Part shown: piece by piece, positions 1 to 8,344 of the stretch
Layout: each line of letters opens with the position of its first letter
Numbering within the stretch: the first letter of the stretch is position 1
From: Pontiellaceae bacterium
GTDB taxonomy: Bacteria > Verrucomicrobiota > Kiritimatiellia > Kiritimatiellales > Pontiellaceae
Direction of reading: 5' to 3'
Length of the DNA stretch: 36,262 nt
NCBI GenBank assembly: GCA_016937945.1
Contig: JAFGVP010000102.1
Coordinates: 84,227 to 120,488 of the forward strand
Notes under the pieces: generated by a model
Told to the model about the DNA's origin: nothing
The model's input: only the letters and a program-made list of their open reading frames with translations
Databases searched by the model: none
Made by a program: the position numbers and the translations under genes

Positions 1-1781
1 CCATGAAGGCGCTCAAGGGGGAAACGCTGGGCGATATCATTAAAAAGCTGCGTCAGGGCAGCCCGGAATACAGCAAGCGTTACACCCGCACGCGACTGCT
101 GGGTATTTTCCTCAAGGTCTGCAATGCCATCGATTATGCACACACAAAAGGCGTAATCCACCTGGACCTCAAGCCTTCCAATGTGATTGTCGGCGATTTC
201 GGCGACGTTCATGTACTTGACTGGGGACTGTCCACGCTTATTACCCATCTGGATGAATATGACGGAGCCCCGGTCTCCTGGCAGAGTCTCGACGATGTGG
301 CTCTGGAAAACGGTCAGACACTCACCCGCTACCTCGAAAGCTCCGCCAAGCGGCGGCATGTCGTGGGCGGAACGCCGGGTTATATGTCGCCGGAACAGGC
401 ACAGGGATCGCCGGCTGACATCGATTTCCAGACCGATATCTACATGCTAGGAGCAATGCTGTATGAGCTTCTGACCTTTGAATGTCCGATCACCGGCGAC
501 ACCGTCCGGGAAGTTCTCCAGAAAACAGTGCGCGGCGATTTTCCGGAGCCGGCCAAGCGGGCACCGAAACAGAAGATTCCCCCTGCTCTCGCCGCGATTG
601 TGATGAAATCCATGAAGACCGATCCGAGCGAACGCTATCCGAATGTCTCCGGACTCATCCGGGACATCCACCAGTATCAGGACGGCTTTGCGACCCTGGC
701 GGAAAATCCCACGTTCATCACCCATTTTGCCCTGCTGGTCCGGCGCCATAAACTGGCGGTCAGCCTGATCGGCATTTCGAGCATCATTATCGGAGTGATT
801 CTGACCAACAGCTTTATCTCGGTTACAAACAGCGAGAAGGTGGCGCGCGACGCACTGGCATCGCTCAAGGAGAAGAACGACTTTATTGCCCAGACTGCCA
901 AACAGGTTGCGCCGGACTATCTGGATCTTGCACAGCGGGAGGAGCGGTCCTATGCCTTTGAAGCTGCCGAGCAGGATCTGGATCGCAGCCTGGCCTTCGA
1001 TCCGTCAAATCCCGAGGCATGGAACATGAAGCTCCGCATGCTGCTAGCACAGCAGCGTTTTGCAGAAGCACGCGAAATTCTTGCCGGCGAAACCGGCCCG
1101 AACGATGACGAAGCCCTTCGCAAACTGGCTAACAGCGGACGCTATGTAAATCCAGTAACGGATTCCGACCTGCCGCGTCTTGCCACGGATTTCCGGGCGA
1201 ACGGACTCGGTGCGGGTATTCCACGCCTGTTCTATGAGGCAAACCGCGCCCCGTTCAATCCGTCAACCCGGTTTCAGGCGATTGCCGAGGCATTGCGACA
1301 GCTGAATCCGACCGTTCAGAACCTGAACTTTTCATGGAAGCCGGTGGAAGCCGGCGGCTGGCATATTGATATTTCCAACAATCCCGGGCTTGATGACATC
1401 ACTCCGCTGTGCGGCCTCCGGATTGTCAGCCTTAATGCCGAAAAAATCGGTGCGCCGGACCTTGCGCTCCTTCCTGAAAAGGGATTGAAGTCGCTGGATC
1501 TTTCGGATGTCCGGCTTAACCACCTGCCTGCCCAAGAAAAATGGACCGAACTAGAAACGCTTGATATCAGTGGCACACGCATCCGGAATCTGGCAGGACT
1601 TGTTGAATTTCCAAGGTTGGCAACACTCGATATCAGCCGAATCGATGGCCTATCAATCTCTCCGCAGCTGATCTGGTGCCGAAATCTGAAAATGCTGACC
1701 GTGGCTGAAACATTCCGGAACGATCCGACCGTTCAGTCTCTGGCGCGGCGCGGCGTTATTATTATCTACACCAGGAACTGA
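1..1781 (+). CDS. Ser/Thr protein kinase with transmembrane segment and C-terminal LRR region, 5' end missing
   Basis: This is a PknB-like Hanks-type kinase whose N-lobe lies before the window. The first in-frame ATG (position 3) is internal, because it opens with the hinge-like stretch MKALKGETL. Visible kinase parts, numbered from that ATG, are the catalytic loop HLDLKPSN (residues 53-60; Leu replaces Arg of HRD), DWG instead of DFG (73-75), and the activation/P+1 segment GTPGYMSPEQ (123-132). A single membrane helix lies at about 251-270. An Ala/Glu-rich, TPR-like helical region (about 300-380) and several leucine-rich repeats (about 465-590) follow, presumably outside the membrane as a sensing or docking part. 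The stop is 1 nt before the sigma-factor ATG, so the two are co-transcribed. Kinase-sigma pairs are known from Planctomycetes and relatives; that the kinase acts on this sigma factor is inference. Confidence 0.9.
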   Translation, partial: MKALKGETLGDIIKKLRQGSPEYSKRYTRTRLLGIFLKVCNAIDYAHTKGVIHLDLKPSNVIVGDFGDVHVLDWGLSTLITHLDEYDGAPVSWQSLDDVALENGQTLTRYLESSAKRRHVVGGTPGYMSPEQAQGSPADIDFQTDIYMLGAMLYELLTFECPITGDTVREVLQKTVRGDFPEPAKRAPKQKIPPALAAIVMKSMKTDPSERYPNVSGLIRDIHQYQDGFATLAENPTFITHFALLVRRHKLAVSLIGISSIIIGVILTNSFISVTNSEKVARDALASLKEKNDFIAQTAKQVAPDYLDLAQREERSYAFEAAEQDLDRSLAFDPSNPEAWNMKLRMLLAQQRFAEAREILAGETGPNDDEALRKLANSGRYVNPVTDSDLPRLATDFRANGLGAGIPRLFYEANRAPFNPSTRFQAIAEALRQLNPTVQNLNFSWKPVEAGGWHIDISNNPGLDDITPLCGLRIVSLNAEKIGAPDLALLPEKGLKSLDLSDVRLNHLPAQEKWTELETLDISGTRIRNLAGLVEFPRLATLDISRIDGLSISPQLIWCRNLKMLTVAETFRNDPTVQSLARRGVIIIYTRN

Positions 1782-1782
1782 A

Positions 1783-2391
1783 ATGGATCCCGAGAATTAT
1801 AACCCGACCCGCGTCACCCTGCTGGCCAAACTGAAAAAAACTGAAAACGACGAAGCATGGCTTGAATTTGAGAATATCTATCGAGGATTTATCCTCAGCC
1901 TGATCCTGCGGATGGGAATCAATGCGGAGGACGCGGAGGATATCAGTCAGGCGGTTCTGACCAAGGTTTGGCAGAAGATCGAGGATTTCGAATATAATCA
2001 GAATAAGGGCAAGTTTCATAACTGGCTTGCGGCCATGACCCGCAATACGGTGAAGGACTTTTTCCGAACCAAAAAAAACTTCATCACCGGCCGCGATTCT
2101 GTCGAATATCAGGAACAGTATCACGAAATTGAGGAACAGGTTCTTCCCGATATCGAGAGCCTCGCCCGCGAAGAATGGGTCCTGCATATCACCAATCTGG
2201 CATGGGATAATATCAAGAACGACATCTACGAGACGAAACGGGAAGTCTTCAAACTGGTATCCCAGGAGGTTCCAAACCGGGAAATTGCCGAAAAACTGAG
2301 CATTTCCGAAGCCAGCGTCCGGGTTTACAAGGCCGAGGTCTTTGAAAAAATGAGGGCGGAAATCACCCGTCTGAACCGCGAATTAGGCTGA
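1783..2391 (+). CDS. ECF-like sigma-70 family RNA polymerase sigma factor
   Basis: The 202-residue protein has the two-domain layout of an ECF sigma factor. Region 2 spans about residues 20-95 (acidic GINAEDAEDISQ, then a Trp/Lys-rich DNA-melting part ending in TRNTVKDFFRTKK). After a linker of roughly 40 residues comes region 4, with a helix-turn-helix at about 160-195 (VPNREIAEKLSISEASVRVY). The N-terminal TRVTLLAKLK and the repeated 'DEAWLEFENIY' style match sigma factors that accompany Ser/Thr kinases in PVC bacteria. It starts 1 nt after the kinase stop. No anti-sigma factor is visible, so control through the neighbouring kinase is a reasonable inference but not shown. A Rho-independent terminator follows about 150 nt downstream. 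Confidence 0.85.
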   Translation: MDPENYNPTRVTLLAKLKKTENDEAWLEFENIYRGFILSLILRMGINAEDAEDISQAVLTKVWQKIEDFEYNQNKGKFHNWLAAMTRNTVKDFFRTKKNFITGRDSVEYQEQYHEIEEQVLPDIESLAREEWVLHITNLAWDNIKNDIYETKREVFKLVSQEVPNREIAEKLSISEASVRVYKAEVFEKMRAEITRLNRELG

Positions 2392-2537
2392 AAAATCGCC
2401 TTCCCGAAAAAAAAATGATAAAAAAACACCGTTTTGGATAACAGCCTCCCGACTCCCTACGTATACATAACGAACCCAACAATTTCATAGGGCAGCGCAA
2501 CAACCCATAACCCAAAAGTTGCAGCCCGTTACTCCGG

Positions 2538-2568
2538 CCCCGCCTTAACCCAGCGGGGTTTTTCTTTT
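2538..2568 (+). terminator. Rho-independent terminator after the sigma-factor gene
   Basis: A six-base-pair GC stem (CCCCGC / GCGGGG) with a nine-base loop is followed at once by TTTTTCTTTT on the plus strand. It ends the kinase-sigma transcript. The rest of the 2392-2723 gap has no gene; it holds this terminator and a second hairpin at 2591-2618. Confidence 0.8.
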
Positions 2569-2590
2569 GTCCAGGCCACGAACTAAAGGG

Positions 2591-2618
2591 AAAGGCCTCG
2601 GCAAATGCCAAGGCCTTT
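2591..2618 (-). terminator. Stem-loop, likely terminator of the pilM-subtilase operon
   Basis: AAAGGCCT and AGGCCTTT pair perfectly, with an inner GGC/GCC and an AAAT-type loop. Read on the minus strand the stem ends in TTT followed by CCCTTTAG, so the T-run is short. It lies about 105 nt past the subtilase stop. A terminator role is likely but unproven. Confidence 0.5.
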
Positions 2619-2723
2619 CAGGGGATACCGGGCCACCGTTTCCGGAGGGAGGGCCTTCATGCGATGGCCCGGATTTCAGGGAGATTGTTTTTTCAGCGCC
2701 GGCCGAACCGTCGCCATGATCCG

Positions 2724-5700
2724 TTAATACGAGACCTCCACCTTGTAGAATCCGCAGGCCTCATTATCCGGGTCTACGATGATCATGGGCGATCCGTCGC
2801 CGATTTCACCGGCCACGACCACGTGCCACGCATCACCGATAAAACCGCAACCATAAACAGTGTACGAGCGACCGACCGCGGTATCAAAGACCACTTCGCA
2901 TCCACCCTCGGCCAGCGGCCGAATATCGGAGACATAGAAGAAGGACCCCGGATCCGAAGCATCCGTTCCGGCAATCATTTCATCGCCATCACAGCTCTTA
3001 TCACCATCCGTATCCGAATTGGTCGGATCGGTACCGGCAAGATATTCTGCCAGGTTGGACATGCCGTCGAAATCGCTGTCGGTCTCTGTCGATGACAGGC
3101 CATACTGTGCCATGAAATCAAGCAGCGCAGCGGCCACGGTTGTCGGATCGGTACCCGCGGCAATCTCATCGATGTCCAGCGTTCCGTCGCCATCCGTATC
3201 CACCAGCGGATTGATATATTCATACGCACCGATATCAATCGAGTAATAGTTGTTGGCGATCGTATCACCATCCAGCGGACGCTGAACACCATCACGGTCA
3301 TACAGCGGCGCAACATAGAAAGTACCTGCATCCACGCAGGGAGAGCTTCCGGTCAGGTGATAATCCCCGCCACCAACAAAGGCCGGATTGGCATCCGAAT
3401 TAAAGCGATCCACCACAAAACCGAAGCCGTCGCTCATCACGCAGTACCACGGGTCAAAATGGCTGGTTCCCTCGTTACAGTGCAATGTATTGAAGCTGCT
3501 GTTCCCCGGCGTGTAGAGCACAATATTTGTTGACTCTGTATCAAGCCATGCGTTGCTGCACACATTGCCCCACAAAATGTCATTGCGCAGGAATTCGACA
3601 TAATTTCCGTACGTAGTAATCCCGCCGCCCAGCGTCATAGCCACATTATCCGCCACGGTGCAGTTGATCAAACGTGTTGCACAATCGGCCCCCGTAAAGA
3701 TTCCTCCGCCAAGCCCGAAATAGGGTTTTGCGGAATTGCCCTTCGAATATTCCGGATCCGACGCAACCGTACGATTGTTCACAATCAGGCAGTTCTCGAT
3801 GGTTGGGAAACTGCCATCCATCAAAAGAATACCACCGCCGTTTTCTTCAACATGCTGAACATCATCAGCATCATCAGATTCTTCTGCCCAGACTGCAATG
3901 TTACCGACGGCCATGTATTCGTAATCGCCATATGTATAGGCATCCGGCGCCGTATTGTTCGCGATCGTGCAGCGATCAATCACAGGAGAACTGTTATCGA
4001 GGCGAATACCACCCTGGCAGCCGGAAATTGTGAGGTTGTAGAAAGATGCCGTTTCATCATTCTCAACCCAGATTCCGCGCCCCACGCCCTCCGTGTTTAT
4101 GCAGTCATAAATCGTCGTGTTCGTAATGGCCAGACCACTACTGTCAGCCGCATAGATTCCGCAACCAAAACGGATATCACCGATCGAACAATCGATAATG
4201 GTCGGCGTTGATCCATTGAGCGCATAAACGCCATAGCCTTCGTAGATCGTGTTAATACTCACATCAATCAGGACCGGACTGGAGCTGAAGTCGCAATAGA
4301 TCGCGTCATCACGGCAGATGCGAACCGTACAGTTCGTGATGTAAGGACTTGATGCATCAGAGCAGACAATGCCGTGCTCTTCGCCACAGTCACCGTTCGA
4401 GCAGTCGAGCCCTTCCATCGAACTTTCAATGGTAAAGCCGGAAAGCATCATGTCGTTATCCTGACCGCCTTCGAATACAAAGACCGGTCCAAGACCATGA
4501 CTCTTGACGACCGTTGCAGAACGATCCGCCTGATTCTCAGCCAGAATGCGAAGATTCAGATTGCCCGGATTAATATTCCGGTTGCCGGAGCCGTAATAGA
4601 CGCCGGATTTAACAAGAATCGTGTATCCATTGGACGCCACATTGATCGCCTCCTGAATCGCATCGAACGGATGATTGATTGATCCGTCCTCGTCCGGATC
4701 GCTCTGTTGGGGATCCTGAGGTTGCCCGCCGTACTGCCAGACATCATACAGGCCGTCGTCATCCACCACAACCGGATCGGAAGCGTTGGTTGCCATGGTG
4801 CCCCATGCATATTCCCAGTCGTCGCCAAAGCCGTCGGAATCCGTATCCGAACTGTCCGGATCACTACCGTTCGCATACTCCTGCGCATTGGTCAGGCCAT
4901 CACCGTCAGCATCCACAGCAGCATCATTCACCAGCGGATTGAGCCCGTTATCAATTTCCCATCCATCCGGCATTCCGTCGCCATCGGTGTCAGCGTTGTT
5001 CGGATCGGTACCATGTGTATCAACTTCGTCAATATCTGTCAGTTCGTCCTCATCCGAGTCCTTGCTGAACGGATTTGTTCCGTATCCGAATTCCTGAAGA
5101 TTGGTAAGACCATCTGCGTCGGGATCTTCCGCGGCATCATTCAACAACGGATCGAGTCCGGTACCGATCTCCCAGCCATCCGGGATTCCGTCACCGTCCG
5201 TATCGGAATTATCGGGCAGCGTTCCGGCATTGTGTTCTTCAAGATTGGTTGCGCCGTCGCCATCCGGATCGGCTGCGGCATCATTGACCAACGGATTCAG
5301 GCCGTGATCAATCTCCCACTTGTCCGCCATGCCGTCGCCATCGGTGTCCGCCGTCAGCGGATCGGTCAGGTACAGATTATCGGAAGCATTGGAGCTTACT
5401 TCATAACTGTCGGAAAGTCCGTCGCCATCGGTATCCGAGGTGCGCGGATCGGTGAGATACATCCGGACTTCCTGAACGCCGTCGATAAGCCCGTCGCCAT
5501 CCTGGTCCGCCGACGCCGGATTCAGGCCGGCAAGATATTCGCCCCAGTTGATGATGCCATCGCCGTCAAAGTCATCGGTATCACTTTGAGCCAGACTTCC
5601 GAAATAGCGCATTTCCCAGCTGTCATACATTCCGTCGCCATCGGAATCGATCGAGCTACGGAAAATATGAATCCCACCGGAGTGACCGGCCACATAGGCG

Positions 5701-8285
5701 TAGCCATTGGCGACTGCCACGCCATACGCTCCAATATTTGCGTACGAATCGTGCGTTGTAATATCGCCGACATCCATCGCATTCAAAACCCGAAGGCCTT
5801 TGGAGCCGTCGGCGACATAAAGCAGCCCATCAACACACTCCACGTCCAGCGCTGCGCCCGGAGTTGCAAAGCCGCCGAGACGGTTTTTCGAGAGATTGTA
5901 AACAAGCACCCCATAATCCTCGAGGGAGACGAAGAGATCGGTGCCATCGAAGGAGAGTGCCGAGCAGTTCCGGTTGCCTTCTTCATCGGCAATGCTCGTG
6001 ACAGAATAGGTCGATGCATTGGCGGATGTCGCGATCTGTCCAAGACCGCCGTCCAGTGCCATATAAACCGTGCTGCCGACCACCGCGATATCATTCACCG
6101 TGAAGTTCGGATCGCCGTTTCCTGTGAATGAAGCCGTCTCCACGGCGTTGGCCGGATTGGAAACATTCACAACACGCAGACCGTTGGTAAGAGCTGCAAG
6201 ATAGGCATAACTGCCTTTCACCACAACGCCTGCCGCCAGACTTGCAACCGATGATGCCAATGAAGGATCAGCGGCATCGCTTACGTCCACAATGAAAAGA
6301 CCGTTTTCAGCATCAGCCACATAGGCATAACTGCCGGACACATACACGCCGCGGGCCGATCCGGCGGTGGCATACGCTCCAACCAGTGACGGCTCCGAGG
6401 GAGAACTCAGATCCAGAATCTTCAATCCGTATGCGCCGTCGGCCACATAAGCATATCCATTGGTCACGAAAATGTCATAGGTATCGAGACATTGACCGCC
6501 TGTACCAAGGTACTGAAGCGACGGAAGCGTTCCCATAACATCACGCGGATTAAATCCGTAACACACTTCCCATCCATCGATCAGGCTATCGTCGTCGGAA
6601 TCCGCATCGTTCGGGAAGCAGGCATTCCGGTACTCTTCCAGATTGGTCAGCTGATCGCCGTCATCATCACGTGCGGCGTCGGACGGATCCTGAGGATCGA
6701 GACCATAGGTTTCTTCCCATGTATCAGGAATTCCATCCTTGTCGGCATCGTTTGCACTGGCAAACAGTGCATGAACGTTCAGTCGGCCGCCGGACACCAC
6801 TTTACCGTCCAGTGAAGCAACTTCATCCACGCTATCAAGCAGCAGCTGGCGCGCCTCTTCAGGCGTTACATCGTCGTTCATGCTGACCAGCAGGCCGAGT
6901 GCGCCGGCCACATGCGGACAGGCCATGGAAGTACCTTGCAGGCTTTCCGTACCGCCATCGAGATAGGTGCTCAAAATACTAACCCCAGGAGCCGCCACAT
7001 CCACGGAGGTTGCTCCATAATTGGAAAAATCGGCCAACTGATCATTTTCGTCCGTCGCCGCCACGGAAATGATGTTCGGGAGGTCGTAACCGGCCGGATA
7101 CTGCGGAACCGCATCGTTGTCCGATCCATCATTGCCGGCCGCTGCCACAAAGATGCAGCCTAGACTGTCGGCATATTCGATTGCATCATAAACCGTCTGG
7201 CTGAAGCCGGAACCGCCGTAGGAATTGGAAAGAACTTTGGCTCCGTTACGGGCGGCATAGCGAATCCCGTCGACGATATCCGAGTCAGCAAGGCCGCTTC
7301 CTGTTCCGGCGCGGATAGGCATGATGGAAACATTCCAGCATACTCCGACCACCTGATTGGCATTGTTCCCTATAGCGCCAATTGTTCCGGCGCAATGTGT
7401 TCCATGCCCGTCGGCATCTTCCGGAAGATTGTCCTCGGAAACAAAATCCCATCCATTGACATCATCAACATACCCGTTTCCGTCGTTATCAATGTTGTCG
7501 TTCGCAATTTCGACGGAATTGATCCAGAGATTTCCCAGAAGATCGGGATGATCCATGTCCATGCCGGTATCGATAACAGCCACGATCGTATCGCGACTTC
7601 CTGTTGTTATATTCCACGCATCGGGCATGGAGATGGCAGAGAGGCCCCAGAGACTGCCATACTCAGGATCGTTTGGAACCGCGGAAAAACTGCGAATGAA
7701 ATCAGGCTCGGCATATGCAATAGAAGCCGCCGCTTCAGAAAAATAAGCCACCGCCTGCTCCACCGCATCGAGTCCGGGGGCAGCAAGATGAACAACAAAT
7801 GTGCGACCGTCGGAAAGTGTGCGTGCCACCCGGGCGTTGAACAGCCCGGCCAGCGCCGTCAGTTCATCGATATCGGCGCCGTCATGCAGCTTAACCAGTA
7901 CCTGGTCCGCTACCATCTCAACCCGTCCGACGGGTTCATAGCGACCGGCGGTGCGATCTTTGCGAAGCGTTTCAACAATGATGCGGTGCGCATATTTTCC
8001 ATCCGCCTTCACCAGACGACGGTGCTCCACATCTCCGTTATCAAGCAGGGTCTGACGCTCATCAATAACCGTCAGTCCGTCGGAGGTCCGATTGTAGGAG
8101 GAAGCGACCGTAGCGGCATCCTGATCCTGCAGAAACGGTCCGGCATCCGTCTGGCCGGGCGAGGTTTGCACCGCGCGCTCATTTCCATCTGACGTTCTTC
8201 CGGAGGAGGCGGCCCGGTAGACCGCGATCCCGGTCACGAGCACCATCACACACGGAATCGTCCAAGCGATGATTTTCTTTTTCAC
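2724..8285 (-). CDS. Very large secreted S8 subtilase with Ca-binding, LVIVD and beta-helix repeats
   Basis: Predicted extracellular serine protease of 1,853 residues. A GTG at 8285 is chosen because GGGAG lies 5 nt upstream of it; an ATG four codons earlier (8297) has no Shine-Dalgarno. Residues below are numbered from that ATG. An N-terminal signal/anchor helix (about 9-27) precedes an I9-like propeptide (about 125-185). The catalytic triad is Asp243 (AVIDTG), His298 (DGHGTHCAG) and Ser457 (GTSMACPH), with oxyanion Asn389 (AAAGND). Downstream are Asp-rich thrombospondin type 3-like repeats (DxDxDGxxD), a block of LVIVD-type beta-propeller repeats (about 590-880), more type 3 repeats, a right-handed beta-helix (about 1240-1600) and final type 3 repeats. 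It is the last gene of the pilM operon, 59 nt after the secretin gene, which suggests export by, or display on, that machine. The substrate is unknown. Confidence 0.9.
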   Translation of the reverse strand: MKKKIIAWTIPCVMVLVTGIAVYRAASSGRTSDGNERAVQTSPGQTDAGPFLQDQDAATVASSYNRTSDGLTVIDERQTLLDNGDVEHRRLVKADGKYAHRIIVETLRKDRTAGRYEPVGRVEMVADQVLVKLHDGADIDELTALAGLFNARVARTLSDGRTFVVHLAAPGLDAVEQAVAYFSEAAASIAYAEPDFIRSFSAVPNDPEYGSLWGLSAISMPDAWNITTGSRDTIVAVIDTGMDMDHPDLLGNLWINSVEIANDNIDNDGNGYVDDVNGWDFVSEDNLPEDADGHGTHCAGTIGAIGNNANQVVGVCWNVSIMPIRAGTGSGLADSDIVDGIRYAARNGAKVLSNSYGGSGFSQTVYDAIEYADSLGCIFVAAAGNDGSDNDAVPQYPAGYDLPNIISVAATDENDQLADFSNYGATSVDVAAPGVSILSTYLDGGTESLQGTSMACPHVAGALGLLVSMNDDVTPEEARQLLLDSVDEVASLDGKVVSGGRLNVHALFASANDADKDGIPDTWEETYGLDPQDPSDAARDDDGDQLTNLEEYRNACFPNDADSDDDSLIDGWEVCYGFNPRDVMGTLPSLQYLGTGGQCLDTYDIFVTNGYAYVADGAYGLKILDLSSPSEPSLVGAYATAGSARGVYVSGSYAYVADAENGLFIVDVSDAADPSLASSVASLAAGVVVKGSYAYLAALTNGLRVVNVSNPANAVETASFTGNGDPNFTVNDIAVVGSTVYMALDGGLGQIATSANASTYSVTSIADEEGNRNCSALSFDGTDLFVSLEDYGVLVYNLSKNRLGGFATPGAALDVECVDGLLYVADGSKGLRVLNAMDVGDITTHDSYANIGAYGVAVANGYAYVAGHSGGIHIFRSSIDSDGDGMYDSWEMRYFGSLAQSDTDDFDGDGIINWGEYLAGLNPASADQDGDGLIDGVQEVRMYLTDPRTSDTDGDGLSDSYEVSSNASDNLYLTDPLTADTDGDGMADKWEIDHGLNPLVNDAAADPDGDGATNLEEHNAGTLPDNSDTDGDGIPDGWEIGTGLDPLLNDAAEDPDADGLTNLQEFGYGTNPFSKDSDEDELTDIDEVDTHGTDPNNADTDGDGMPDGWEIDNGLNPLVNDAAVDADGDGLTNAQEYANGSDPDSSDTDSDGFGDDWEYAWGTMATNASDPVVVDDDGLYDVWQYGGQPQDPQQSDPDEDGSINHPFDAIQEAINVASNGYTILVKSGVYYGSGNRNINPGNLNLRILAENQADRSATVVKSHGLGPVFVFEGGQDNDMMLSGFTIESSMEGLDCSNGDCGEEHGIVCSDASSPYITNCTVRICRDDAIYCDFSSSPVLIDVSINTIYEGYGVYALNGSTPTIIDCSIGDIRFGCGIYAADSSGLAITNTTIYDCINTEGVGRGIWVENDETASFYNLTISGCQGGIRLDNSSPVIDRCTIANNTAPDAYTYGDYEYMAVGNIAVWAEESDDADDVQHVEENGGGILLMDGSFPTIENCLIVNNRTVASDPEYSKGNSAKPYFGLGGGIFTGADCATRLINCTVADNVAMTLGGGITTYGNYVEFLRNDILWGNVCSNAWLDTESTNIVLYTPGNSSFNTLHCNEGTSHFDPWYCVMSDGFGFVVDRFNSDANPAFVGGGDYHLTGSSPCVDAGTFYVAPLYDRDGVQRPLDGDTIANNYYSIDIGAYEYINPLVDTDGDGTLDIDEIAAGTDPTTVAAALLDFMAQYGLSSTETDSDFDGMSNLAEYLAGTDPTNSDTDGDKSCDGDEMIAGTDASDPGSFFYVSDIRPLAEGGCEVVFDTAVGRSYTVYGCGFIGDAWHVVVAGEIGDGSPMIIVDPDNEACGFYKVEVSY

Positions 8286-8306
8286 AACAGCTCCCATCCT
8301 GCCGCA

Positions 8307-8325
8307 CCCCGCAGTTCATGCGGGG
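8307..8325 (-). other. Intercistronic stem-loop between secretin and subtilase genes
   Basis: CCCCGCA and TGCGGGG pair perfectly around a five-base loop. There is no T-run on the minus strand, so this is not a classical terminator. It sits just upstream of the subtilase ribosome binding site and could set the secretin:protease expression ratio or mRNA stability. Confidence 0.5.
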
Positions 8326-8344
8326 CAGCAGACGCAGATTCAGA

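Noticed and set aside
4707-6131. 474-codon open frame on the plus strand inside the subtilase gene
   Set aside because: It arises from the repeated Asp/Gly codons of the type 3 repeats read backwards; its repetitive Ile/Arg/Val composition is not protein-like.
2724-8285. Subtilase as two or more fused genes or a frameshifted locus
   Set aside because: One frame stays open throughout and the domain order with repeated Asp-rich linkers is normal for large secreted PVC proteins.
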